Assembly: GCA_016712315.1 (NCBI GenBank)
Contig: JADJRG010000011.1
Span: 1 to 56,494, forward strand
Direction: 5' to 3'
Source: Nannocystis sp.
Lineage (GTDB): Bacteria > Myxococcota_A > Polyangia > Nannocystales > Nannocystaceae
DNA length: 56,494 nucleotides
Part shown: positions 26,095-33,776 of the stretch, one piece after another
Layout of the letters: each line of letters begins with the position of its first letter
Numbering within the stretch: position 1 is the first letter of the stretch
Notes under the pieces: generated by a model
What the model saw: only the letters and a program-made list of their open reading frames with translations
What the model was told of the DNA's origin: nothing
Database searches by the model: none
Position numbers and translations under genes: made by a program

Positions 26095-27555
26095 ATGCCC
26101 GCTCTACCGCTCGTCGTCGTCGAGACCGAGAGCGGAGCGGAGGTGCGTCTGCGCGATGCCGACGCGGGTGAGGCGTATCCCACGCTCCGCGCTGCACTCG
26201 ACTCGTTGCTCGCCAACAACGACTACCGACCGAAGCGCGGCATCCTGCGTGACGAGACCGGGCGCGAGGTCGGCCAGTGGCGGTGGCTTGATGCGACTGC
26301 CGAGGAGAGCGCGCCAGCGCCCGATGGCTCGCAGGTCACACGCGACTTGATCGCGACAATGGCCGCGCGCCTCAACGCTGGCAGTCCCGCGCCGATGGAC
26401 GGCGGCACGTCTCCCGCGCACTCGCAGCTGAGCGCGACAGAGACGCGCTCTGACGGCTACGTCCACACGGGCGTCGAGGTGCAGGACCGCGCCGGCCGCT
26501 GGCACCTCTTCGTCTACGCGGAGACCTCGCCAGACGTCGCGCGAGACATCGACTCTGGCCGACTGGCCTACGGGTCAATCGGATTCTCGTCCGATGGCCG
26601 ACTCCTCCAGCACGCGCTGACCAACGTGCCCGCTGTCGAGGGACTGGCACCCAACAACTCCGTCCGCGCGACTGCGGGCGTCCACTTCCGATCGATGAGG
26701 ATCACGATGCCCAAGATCAGCAAGCGCGCCACTCTGGCCGAGGCCGAGCCCATGCTCCTCGAGATGCTCGGCGTCAGTGCCGAGGAACTCGGCACCAAGC
26801 TCGTCGAGCTCGCCGCAGCAGCCAAGGCAGCAGCCGAGAAGCCCGAGGCCGAGATGGAGAGCGCGCCGGTCGAGAGCGCAGAGGCGCGCGAGCAGACGGC
26901 GAGCGAAGAGCCCGTCAAGCGCGCGGTGCCCGGACTCGAAGACCATGCCGCGCTCGAGGCGTTCGCGGCCAGCGTCGTCGGCGGCATGCAAGACCTCTTC
27001 GGCAAGCCCGAGGCGTCGCCCTCGGAGCTGCTCGACCTCTTCACGGCGAGTCTCGCCGCGTTCAAGGGCGCGCTCGGACAGGGCGCTCCGCCCGATGACG
27101 CTGGCGCGGACGCTGCGGCGATGTCGCAGCAGGACGCGACCGCGGCTCGCGCTGCGCTCACGGCGCTCCCCGCGCTGCGCGCCGAGGTGGCCAGTCTGCG
27201 TGCCGAGGTCGTCAAGCGCGACGCGCTCGAGGCCATCCAGCGCCTCGCTGTCGAGGCCAAGGCCACGCTGAGCAGCGAGCAGCTCGAGCAGCTCGTGGCC
27301 GACACGCTGGCGGTGCAGGACACGGCAATCCGTGGGCGGATGATCGTCAACGCGCTCCGCTCGTCCATCGTGCCGACTGGCGACGTCTTCGCGCGCGCAC
27401 ACCGCAGTCAGGCGACCGCACACGAGTCGCTGGCGAAGGCCGCAGAGGCGCTGATTCCCGAGGTCGAGAGGGCCCATCCGGGAGAGGCCCGTCACTTCAT
27501 CGTCGCGCGCGCGCAGAGGCTCGCCGCGGAGCGATTCCCCGGCATCGGCGCGTGA
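26095..27555 (+). CDS. Prohead protease and scaffold, Mu gpI-like, 486 aa
   Basis: The N-terminal 200 residues resemble Mu-type head protease gpI: a beta-rich region with GRWHLFVYAETSPDVARDID, then SGRLAYGSIGFSSDG containing the likely catalytic Ser and LTNVPAVEGLAPNN. The rest (from about residue 205) is a long Ala/Glu-rich coiled-coil scaffold. In Mu and in lambda, such genes contain an internal start that makes the scaffold alone. Here ATG 26707 with AGGA upstream fits that role. ATG 26095 has a strong GAGGAGG site. It lies between the tRNA-like genes and the decoration protein gene, the usual head-gene order. Confidence 0.75.
   Translation: MPALPLVVVETESGAEVRLRDADAGEAYPTLRAALDSLLANNDYRPKRGILRDETGREVGQWRWLDATAEESAPAPDGSQVTRDLIATMAARLNAGSPAPMDGGTSPAHSQLSATETRSDGYVHTGVEVQDRAGRWHLFVYAETSPDVARDIDSGRLAYGSIGFSSDGRLLQHALTNVPAVEGLAPNNSVRATAGVHFRSMRITMPKISKRATLAEAEPMLLEMLGVSAEELGTKLVELAAAAKAAAEKPEAEMESAPVESAEAREQTASEEPVKRAVPGLEDHAALEAFAASVVGGMQDLFGKPEASPSELLDLFTASLAAFKGALGQGAPPDDAGADAAAMSQQDATAARAALTALPALRAEVASLRAEVVKRDALEAIQRLAVEAKATLSSEQLEQLVADTLAVQDTAIRGRMIVNALRSSIVPTGDVFARAHRSQATAHESLAKAAEALIPEVERAHPGEARHFIVARAQRLAAERFPGIGA
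26707..26709 (+). other. Probable internal start for scaffold protein
   Basis: ATG 26707 lies in frame in the protease gene, with AGGA at 26698-26701, five bases before it. The product, from MPKISKRATLAEAE onward, would be the 282-residue Ala/Glu-rich scaffold domain alone, as with nested scaffold genes of lambda (Nu3) and Mu (Z). Position at the domain border supports this; expression is unproven. Confidence 0.5.
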
Positions 27556-27579
27556 TCGCGCCTTCAAGGAGACACGATC

Positions 27580-27984
27580 ATGCTCAAGTTCTTCCCGCAT
27601 CACACGGGCTGCGTCTCGAAGAAGACCGCCAGCGCACTCTCTCAGGGCCAGTTCGTCAAGCTCGACACCGACACCGACTACGTGATCACCAGCACGACGC
27701 AGGGTGACAACGCGATGATCGGCACCGTGCTCGAGGACGTCTCGATCCCGAGCGGCGCGTCGTTCGCGGACGTCACCGTCGTGGTGTTCGGCCTCGGCCC
27801 CGTGAAGCTCAACGGCTCCATCAGCGCGGGCTCGTGGGTCCAGGAGAGCACGACCGCTGGCCGCGCGGAGGCCATCGGGGCGGTCGGTGGCACCAACTAC
27901 AACGCCAAGGCCTTCCTGCTCGAAGGCGGCGCATCCGGTGATGTCGTCACCGGCCTCATCATGCCGTCTCGCCCGCAGGGCTGA
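27580..27984 (+). CDS. Head decoration-like protein, 134 aa
   Basis: A small beta-rich protein just before the major capsid gene: FVKLDTDTDYVITSTTQGDN, IGTVLEDVSIPSGASFADVT and a Gly-rich end. Proteins of this size, look and position coat the capsid or help it mature. No cysteine pair or enzyme motif. ATG 27580 has AAGGAGA upstream, a strong site that fits a highly expressed structural protein. Confidence 0.65.
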   Translation: MLKFFPHHTGCVSKKTASALSQGQFVKLDTDTDYVITSTTQGDNAMIGTVLEDVSIPSGASFADVTVVVFGLGPVKLNGSISAGSWVQESTTAGRAEAIGAVGGTNYNAKAFLLEGGASGDVVTGLIMPSRPQG

Positions 27985-28022
27985 CCGGCTGTCCCGTCAT
28001 CTAGCCACAGGAGAGCCGAGTC

Positions 28023-28988
28023 ATGGCCAACGCTTCCCAGCTCCAGATCAGCGAGACGCTGACGCAGTTTGCGTCCGCGTACTCCAACAAGGACTTCATT
28101 GCGGACATCGTGTGTCCGGTGATCTCCGTCGACAGCCTCAGCGGTCGCTTCGCGACGCGCAACAAGTTCGACGAGTACACGACCGCCGCGGACGACCTCG
28201 TGGGCCCGAAGGGCTCGGTCAACCGCGTGTCGTACTCGACCGGCACGGACACGTTCACGCTCGAGGGCCGCGCTCTCGAGGACGTCGTGGACTACACGCA
28301 GATGCAGGCGGTCAACACGCCGCTCAACCCCGAGCAGCTCGCCGTCTCCAACGTGATGAACGCGATCATGCGCAAGCACGAGCTCCGCGTCGCCACGGTG
28401 ATGACGACCTCGGGCAACTACGCGTCGTCCAACACGTTCGCATCGGGCACGCCCGACAGCGGCACGGCGGCGGCGTGGACGGACACGAGCAACTCGCGTC
28501 CGGTGCGCGACATCCAGTACGCGCTCGAGCAGCTGCCGTTCAGCGGCGAGGACCAGCGCATCGTCGGGTTCTGCTCGGATCTCGTGTACAACGCCCTCGC
28601 GCGTCACCCCGAGTTGCTCGCGCTCATGGGCCTCGGCGATCGCGGTCTCGTGTCGAAGTCGCTCCTCGCGGAGTTCTTCGGCATCGACGACCTCATCGTC
28701 AGCCGCATCGGCTACAGCTCGACGAACCCCGGTCAGTCGTCGAAGACCTACGCTCGCGCGTGGGGCACGACCGTGTTCGGCCTCACCGTGATCCCGCGCC
28801 AGACGGTCTCGACCGAGCAGCAGATGTTCGCTGCGTCGTTCCGACACCGGAGCGGCGTCGAGGTCTTCGAGTGGGAGGACATGAGCATCGGCGCGAAGGG
28901 TGGCAAGCGCATCAAGGTCTCGCACTACACGCAGGCCGCGAAGGTCATCCAGAACGACTCGGCCGCGCTCATCACGGGCGTTCGCTGA
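28023..28988 (+). CDS. Major capsid protein, 321 aa
   Basis: The main head protein. Typical of Mu/E-type capsid proteins are the N-terminal FIADIVCPVISVDSLSGRFA, the middle with LNPEQLAVSNVMNAIMRKHE (long spine helix), RIVGFCSDLVYNALARHPEL and the C-terminal beta region with FRHRSGVEVFEWEDMSIGA. The length of about 320 fits an HK97-type fold. It has no separate N-terminal delta domain, which agrees with a separate scaffold made from the upstream gene. ATG 28023 follows AGGAGAG. Confidence 0.88.
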   Translation: MANASQLQISETLTQFASAYSNKDFIADIVCPVISVDSLSGRFATRNKFDEYTTAADDLVGPKGSVNRVSYSTGTDTFTLEGRALEDVVDYTQMQAVNTPLNPEQLAVSNVMNAIMRKHELRVATVMTTSGNYASSNTFASGTPDSGTAAAWTDTSNSRPVRDIQYALEQLPFSGEDQRIVGFCSDLVYNALARHPELLALMGLGDRGLVSKSLLAEFFGIDDLIVSRIGYSSTNPGQSSKTYARAWGTTVFGLTVIPRQTVSTEQQMFAASFRHRSGVEVFEWEDMSIGAKGGKRIKVSHYTQAAKVIQNDSAALITGVR

Positions 28989-29197
28989 TGGGTCACTCGC
29001 GCACGGCTGTGGTCGTTGACCGCGGCATGCTCCGACAGGGGCGCAAGCTCTTCACGCCAGGACAGGCCGTCGAGGTCCCGTCCGAGATGGTCGACGCACT
29101 CGTGCGCATCGGCCGCGTGCGCGTGGTCGAGAAGCGCCCGGCCGAGAAGCCGCCAGCCGCGCGCGAGCCCTCCATCTTCACCAAGAAGAGGAAGTGA
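28988..29197 (+). CDS. Hypothetical head-region protein, 69 aa
   Basis: A 69-residue basic protein with VVVDRGMLRQGRKLFTPGQA and a C-terminal Lys/Arg/Pro tail. Small proteins of this pattern are common directly after major capsid genes. ATG 28988 overlaps the capsid stop as TGATG. A structural or connector role is only suggested by position. Confidence 0.55.
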   Translation: MGHSRTAVVVDRGMLRQGRKLFTPGQAVEVPSEMVDALVRIGRVRVVEKRPAEKPPAAREPSIFTKKRK

Positions 29198-29200
29198 ACC

Positions 29201-29638
29201 ATGAAGCCCACGCACCCGCCTCGCAGTGAGGCCATCTTCTTCGGGGCACTCCCGTTCAACATCGTCCGCGCGGTCGACGGCACTGCCGGCACGACCACCG
29301 CAGAGGTCGCGGTCGGCGTCGCGCCGAACAAGTCCAAGCTCGTCAAGGCGTACTACCTGCCGGGCTCCGCGCTCACGGCGAACGACACCGACTACGCGAC
29401 GATCACCGTCAGCCGCTACACGGCCGCAGGCGACAGCAAGACCACGATCGCGACCGTCACGACGAAGATCACGGGCGGGACCGGCGACTGGACTGCCAAG
29501 GTGCCTGTCGCGATCACGCTCTCCGCGGACAACGCGGTCGCGGCCGGCGCGCTCATCACGTACGAGGTCGCGAAGGCGGGCTCGGGCGTGGCACTGCCCG
29601 CTGGATCGCTCGTTCTCGTCCTCAGCGACGCGCGCTGA
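29201..29638 (+). CDS. Beta-rich virion protein, 145 aa
   Basis: A 145-residue protein with long alternating Thr/Val/Ala strands (TDYATITVSRYTAAGDSKTT, VPVAITLSADNAVAAGALIT) and no charged clusters, as in Ig-like or jelly-roll head decoration and head-fibre proteins. It follows the capsid gene and precedes a Mu gp36-like gene. ATG 29201 lies three bases after the previous stop. Role in the head is inferred from position and composition. Confidence 0.6.
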   Translation: MKPTHPPRSEAIFFGALPFNIVRAVDGTAGTTTAEVAVGVAPNKSKLVKAYYLPGSALTANDTDYATITVSRYTAAGDSKTTIATVTTKITGGTGDWTAKVPVAITLSADNAVAAGALITYEVAKAGSGVALPAGSLVLVLSDAR

Positions 29639-29640
29639 CC

Positions 29641-30114
29641 ATGGCACACCCGTACACCACGCGCGCGAGGCTCGACGCCCTCGTCCGGCCCGCGCGCATG
29701 GTGGCGCTCCTCGACGTCGACCAGGACGGCACCGAGGACGCGGATGTGTTCGACGACGCCATCGAGCGCGCAGCGAACACCGTTGATGCCGACCTCGCGC
29801 GCCTCTACAGCGTGCCATTCGCTGCGGTGACCGACTCGCCAGCGACTCCCGGCATCATCTCCGATCTCACGGACTACTACGCAGCCGCGTGGCTCTTCCG
29901 CGTCGGTGGCGCACCCAACTCGGCCGACGCCGACGCCTTCATGGCCGAGTACACGCGCCTCCTCGGCCGCATCCGTGCGGGCGAGGCTGCCGTGCCTGGC
30001 GCAGCAGAGGCAGCGGCCGACAGCGGCATCGCCGCGATCGTCTCGGCTGGCGAGGCACCGCAGTTCGCAGGCGTCGATTCGCGCGGCGTGCGTCGCTCAG
30101 AGGGGCTGTTCTAG
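29641..30114 (+). CDS. Mu gp36-like head completion protein (DUF1320), 157 aa
   Basis: A helical protein of the DUF1320/Mu gp36 type: early TTRARLDALVRPARMVALLD, an acidic segment DVDQDGTEDADVFDDAIERA, then ANTVDADLARLYSVPF and a helix with DYYAAAWLFR. Such proteins sit between portal and tail. The Asp-rich loop is typical and might bind a cation. Its TAG stop overlaps the stop of the converging minus-strand gene within one CTAG. Confidence 0.7.
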   Translation: MAHPYTTRARLDALVRPARMVALLDVDQDGTEDADVFDDAIERAANTVDADLARLYSVPFAAVTDSPATPGIISDLTDYYAAAWLFRVGGAPNSADADAFMAEYTRLLGRIRAGEAAVPGAAEAAADSGIAAIVSAGEAPQFAGVDSRGVRRSEGLF

Positions 30115-30479
30115 TCGTCTTCCGGATGGCCGCACATCGGGCACAGTGATGGCCCTTCGTCCGGTGGCGACGGGGGAAGCGCGGCGCGCCGTTCGGCCTC
30201 GCGCGCTTCCCAAGCGGCCCCGCACGGCTCGCACATGTGAAGCGGCCGGAACGGCACCTTGCGCCACTTGTCGACGAGACCGCACCCACACTCCTCGCAC
30301 ACGCAGCAACGCAACGCATCCGACATGCTCGCGTCGGCCATGTACGTCACGATCTCGTCGTCGTAGTCGCGCATCATCGCACCGCCGCCACCCACGCGGC
30401 GGCACTGCCCGCACGCCCACGCGTACACGCGCCCATCTGGCGACGTAAGCGGGATCGGCTTCTTCGGTTCCACGCACAC
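30111..30479 (-). CDS. Minus-strand multi-zinc-ribbon protein inside the head-tail operon, 122 aa
   Basis: A 122-residue protein with at least four cysteine pairs: CGQCRRVGG, CCVCEECGCGLVD, CEPCGAAW and CPMCGHPEDD. They would make two zinc ribbons. It is the only minus-strand gene between 8.7 and 53.5 kb, so it is likely an added gene with its own expression (a moron). The stop sits in a CTAG shared with the stop of the previous gene. The GTG start at 30477-30479 is followed by a second GTG two codons later. The plus-strand frames here are Arg-rich shadows. Function unknown. Confidence 0.65.
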   Translation of the reverse strand: MCVEPKKPIPLTSPDGRVYAWACGQCRRVGGGGAMMRDYDDEIVTYMADASMSDALRCCVCEECGCGLVDKWRKVPFRPLHMCEPCGAAWEAREAERRAALPPSPPDEGPSLCPMCGHPEDD

Positions 30480-30502
30480 CTCCGACCACGCGGGGCGAAC
30501 GC

Positions 30503-30994
30503 ATGCTCATCGAGATCGTCCCCCCGACGCAGACTGGTGACGTCGGCGATCTCTCGGCCGCGATTCTCGAGGGCATCGACGGCGCGCTCTCGCCCGTCGG
30601 CGAAGTGCTGCACGAGGAAGTGTCGCAGCGCTTCGAGACGTCCACTGACCCGCAAGGTCAGCCGTGGGCACCGCTCACGCCGAAGACGCTCATCGCGCGC
30701 GCACGCAAGACCGCTGGGACGAAGATCCTCATCGTCACGGCGATGCTGCGCAACTCGTTCGCACCGCGCATCCAGCGCGACCAGCGACGCGTGAGCATCG
30801 GACCGAGCGGCCCGGCAGCGGCGTACGCGGCCACGCACCAGTTCGGGCGCGGCGGCATCCTGCCGCGACCCATGCTCCCTGTCGGCCCTGGCGGCCCGCC
30901 GAGCGCGGCTCTCGTCGCCGAGGTGCGCGCCACCATCGCAGAGTCCGTGCGCGCAGCACTCGCCCGCTACAGGGCGCGGAGGGGCCAGCGATGA
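30503..30994 (+). CDS. Phage virion morphogenesis protein, Mu gpG-like, 163 aa
   Basis: A tail-completion protein of the Mu gpG family. Marks are an N-terminal helix with LEGIDGALSPVGEVLHEEVS, then QRFETSTDPQGQPWAPLTPK, the segment KILIVTAMLRNSFAP, and VSIGPSGPAAAYAATHQFGR followed by ILPRPMLPVG. The order and length are usual for the family. It restarts the structural gene series after the inserted minus-strand gene. ATG 30503 is used; the upstream region has only a weak ribosome site. Confidence 0.82.
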   Translation: MLIEIVPPTQTGDVGDLSAAILEGIDGALSPVGEVLHEEVSQRFETSTDPQGQPWAPLTPKTLIARARKTAGTKILIVTAMLRNSFAPRIQRDQRRVSIGPSGPAAAYAATHQFGRGGILPRPMLPVGPGGPPSAALVAEVRATIAESVRAALARYRARRGQR

Positions 30995-31521
30995 CCTTTC
31001 CGACGTCCACACGGCCGGCGCTCGAAGCGATCTACGAGTCGCTCACGCAGGCCACCGGACGCACGCGCGCTCTCGCCGACGACCGACTCTTCCGGCGCGC
31101 GCCCGCTGCACAGCGCGGCGAGGCTGGCAACGAGGCCGAGGCGATCAAGTGGGGTCGCGTGTGCTTCGTCTACCTTCGCGACCTCTCCGCTGCACCGCAG
31201 CCTGAGGTCGCTCCCGGCGACCGACTCAGGTACTCCGGGATCTGCGAGATCGTCCGCCGCTACCGCGCAGGCAACGACCTCTTCTCTGCCGAGAGCGAGC
31301 GCGCGTACGTGACCGCGACCGACGACTCGCACCTCGTGCGAGCGGCGCTGTGCTGGCCTGGAGCTCTGACGCTCACGCTGGCCGGCGAAGAGACCGGCAT
31401 CGATGGCGGCGCGCTCACGTCGATCGGGCACCGAGTCATCGGACCGACTCGCGCAGAGCAGCGCGGCTTCATCGCCTGTGTCGACCAGTTCCCGATCTCT
31501 CTGACCCTACGGATGGAGTGA
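30991..31521 (+). CDS. Putative tail terminator / head-tail protein, 176 aa
   Basis: A 176-residue alpha/beta protein located between the gpG-like and tail tube genes, where the tail terminator usually lies. The segments RPALEAIYESLTQATGRTRA, GRVCFVYLRDLSAAPQPEV, LVRAALCWPGALTLTLAGE and HRVIGPTRAEQRGFIACVDQ give the helix plus four-strand pattern of that fold. No strict signature is visible. ATG 30991 overlaps the previous stop as ATGA. Confidence 0.55.
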   Translation: MTFPTSTRPALEAIYESLTQATGRTRALADDRLFRRAPAAQRGEAGNEAEAIKWGRVCFVYLRDLSAAPQPEVAPGDRLRYSGICEIVRRYRAGNDLFSAESERAYVTATDDSHLVRAALCWPGALTLTLAGEETGIDGGALTSIGHRVIGPTRAEQRGFIACVDQFPISLTLRME

Positions 31522-31524
31522 CGC

Positions 31525-32775
31525 ATGACCTTCATGGCTCCGGGCATCGCGCGCGTCCGCATCGGCGTGGAGAGCACGTACGCGGCCGACATGACCGGCA
31601 CGATCGGCGACCTCTTCGATCTCCGCACGATGGAGTCGACGCCTGGCTTCGGCCAACAGATGCTCGAGGACACGAGCGTCGTTCAGCGGTACTGGCAGCG
31701 ACGCCTGGCGGTGCTCGGCTTCGACCGCCCGACGATCGAGCTCGCGTCCTACTTCGTTGGATCCGGTCAGACGATCAACTCGGCGGCGACGGTCACCAAG
31801 ACCGCGCAGGCCAAGGTCCTCGAGAGCATCCTCGGCGGCTACACAGGCGGCAGCGCTGGCTCCGCGGTCGTCGCGTCACCATCGCCGACCACAACCAGCT
31901 TCACAGTCACCACGGGCCATGGCTCGCGCTTCACGGCCGGCTCGCACGTGTGGGTCGACATCGACGGCAGCTACGAGTTCAACGTCGTCAAGACGGTCTC
32001 GACCGACGCGCTCACGTTCAAGTGGGCGTTCTCGTCGGCCCCCGCGACGAGCGCCGTCGTGCTCAACAGCATGATCGTCTGGCCCGAAGAGCCGAGCGTC
32101 GCGCAGACGTCGCTCCAGGTGCTCTGGGAGGCCGCGGTCAACCGCGAGCACATCTTCCTGCTCTGCGGCATGCAGGCGACGTCCTTCGGCGTGACGATGG
32201 CGCTCGGCGAGCTGCCGCAGTGGACCGCATCGCTCCAGGGCGCGATCGACTACCACGACGACGACATCGCGACGCCGCAGGGCGGCAGCGCGATCACGGC
32301 CGCGTCGTACGACGGCGGCGAGCCGTCGGCGTTCGTCAAGGGTGGGATGCTCTTCGGCCCCATCGCGAGCACGACGCGCACGCTGATCGACTTCACCTCG
32401 TTCACCTTCACGCCGAACATCACGCACACGCCCATCCCGTCGCCCCACGGCACGCAGGGCATCCGGCAGATGTGGCGCGAGCGCGGTGACGCGCCGCAGG
32501 TCCAGTTCACGATGCCGATCGAGAGCACGACCGCGAAGACGTACCGCGCCGCGCGAGACGCAGGCACGAAGTACCAGATCGCCGTGTTCTGCGGCGGCAG
32601 CGCCGGCAACTTCCGCGCGATCGAGTGCGGCACCGTGCAGATCATGAACGTGGAGGAGGCCGACGCTGGCGGCCGTCGCGGCATGACGATCACGTGTCGC
32701 GTGCTCGAGGATGAGAACGCCACGTCGCAGAGCACGGCATTCCGCCGCGCTCCGTTCCGCATCGCGTTCTCTTGA
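31525..32775 (+). CDS. Major tail tube protein, 416 aa
   Basis: A large beta-rich protein followed by chaperone and tape measure genes, so by order the tail tube protein. Segments include VRIGVESTYAADMTGTIGDL, an inserted beta domain with TSFTVTTGHGSRFTAGSHVW, then FGVTMALGELPQWTASLQGA (typical of tube proteins) and FTFTPNITHTPIPSPHGTQG. At 416 residues it is longer than many tube proteins; the segment at about residues 105-185 looks like an added Ig-like decoration domain. ATG 31525 lies just after the previous stop. Confidence 0.72.
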   Translation: MTFMAPGIARVRIGVESTYAADMTGTIGDLFDLRTMESTPGFGQQMLEDTSVVQRYWQRRLAVLGFDRPTIELASYFVGSGQTINSAATVTKTAQAKVLESILGGYTGGSAGSAVVASPSPTTTSFTVTTGHGSRFTAGSHVWVDIDGSYEFNVVKTVSTDALTFKWAFSSAPATSAVVLNSMIVWPEEPSVAQTSLQVLWEAAVNREHIFLLCGMQATSFGVTMALGELPQWTASLQGAIDYHDDDIATPQGGSAITAASYDGGEPSAFVKGGMLFGPIASTTRTLIDFTSFTFTPNITHTPIPSPHGTQGIRQMWRERGDAPQVQFTMPIESTTAKTYRAARDAGTKYQIAVFCGGSAGNFRAIECGTVQIMNVEEADAGGRRGMTITCRVLEDENATSQSTAFRRAPFRIAFS

Positions 32776-32799
32776 TGCAGAGACTCTAGGAGGTGGGAC

Positions 32800-33351
32800 A
32801 TGGCTGATCCGCTGGTGCGCGCGATCGAAGTTGTGCGCGCGACCGACCCTGCACTCGCGCTCTCTCCCAGCGAGCGACGCGACTACGCGCAGACCCGCGA
32901 CCCACTCAAGATCCGTGAGCTGCCCGGTCAGCGTGCGGTGCGGTTCGTCGTGCGCCCTCTCGGCAACGTGGACTGCGGCGCAGTCGAGCGCAGCGCGAAC
33001 GCGAGCGAGATCGTCGTGCGCTCGTTCTGGCTCGGATGCGTCGAGATCAGAGACGCTGACGAGATGGGACCGCGCGTCGGCGCGTGCCTGCGCCCGACGA
33101 TGCGCATGAACGGCCGCGACGCGTGCGCGTGGAGCGACTCGGAGCTCGAGGCCATCCAGGAGACATTCGGCCGCGCCGCCATCTACGAGATCGGCACGGT
33201 CATCTACGAGCGGACGCTGCGGGGAAAAGCCGCGGGCGGCTCCGTGCCCTACACGGTGCCGCAGTCATCGCTGGACGAGCTCACGTCGATGGAGGCCCGC
33301 CTCCGTGCGGAGCAGGCCCGGAGCGAGCAGGGAAAGACCTCCTCCACCTGA
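32800..33351 (+). CDS. Tail assembly chaperone, short form (G-like), 183 aa
   Basis: Helical protein between the tube and tape measure genes, in the place of lambda gpG. It ends with SEQGKTSST. The heptamer G-GGA-AAG at 33330-33336 lies in its frame eight codons before the stop, the same slippery sequence lambda uses. A -1 shift there joins it to the frame ending at 33776. The central region has FWLGCVEIRDADEMG and a helix with LEAIQETFGRAAIYEIGTVI. It should coat the tape measure during tail assembly. ATG 32800 follows AGGAGG. Confidence 0.8.
   Translation: MADPLVRAIEVVRATDPALALSPSERRDYAQTRDPLKIRELPGQRAVRFVVRPLGNVDCGAVERSANASEIVVRSFWLGCVEIRDADEMGPRVGACLRPTMRMNGRDACAWSDSELEAIQETFGRAAIYEIGTVIYERTLRGKAAGGSVPYTVPQSSLDELTSMEARLRAEQARSEQGKTSST
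33330..33336 (+). promoter_or_regulatory. Slippery site GGGAAAG for -1 frameshift in tail chaperone
   Basis: GGGAAAG in the register G-GGA-AAG, 13 bases before the zero-frame stop. It is identical to the lambda gpG-gpGT slippery heptamer and lies at the expected place. After a -1 shift the reading continues with D-L-L-H-L-K and stays open to 33776. Confidence 0.85.
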
Positions 33352-33776
33352 AGGCCATGCCCGCCGCTCGCGGCGTGCACGAGGCAGCGCGCGCACTGCG
33401 CGACAGCTACCGATGCGACTGCGACGGCAAGGTGCGGCGTCTACGCGTGCTCTCGCGCGAGGACGGCGCTGAGCAGGTCGCGAGCAACGTCGAGGCCATC
33501 ACCGGCCAGCGGTACGACGGATGTCCGTGGCGCGCGTACGAGGATCCATTCGTCGGCGAGGTGCTGCGCGCCTATCGCCACTGGAAAGAGCGTTCGCTCC
33601 ATCTCGTGTGGGGCGATGACCCGCCAGTCGCGCTGATTCGCGGGCTTGAGGTCTACGACGCCGCGCTCAACGCGATCCGCGCTCACGACATGAGCGAGGA
33701 CCGCAAGAAGCGCGAGCAAGAGCGCCAGAAGCAACTCAACGAGCGCGCAGCCAAGAAGGGACGAGGCCGACCATGA
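33336..33776 (+). CDS. Tail assembly chaperone, frameshift extension (T-like)
   Basis: The -1 frame extension of the chaperone, 146 residues, making a G-T fusion of about 325 residues. It includes a cysteine pair (YRCDCDGKVRRLRV), the segment GQRYDGCPWRAYEDPFVGEV with the acidic and Trp residues common in such proteins, YRHWKERSLHLVWG, and a strongly basic C-terminal tail. The frame has an own ATG at 33357, but the gene order and the slippery site argue for frameshift expression. Its stop overlaps the tape measure start as ATGA. Confidence 0.78.
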   Translation, partial: DLLHLKAMPAARGVHEAARALRDSYRCDCDGKVRRLRVLSREDGAEQVASNVEAITGQRYDGCPWRAYEDPFVGEVLRAYRHWKERSLHLVWGDDPPVALIRGLEVYDAALNAIRAHDMSEDRKKREQERQKQLNERAAKKGRGRP

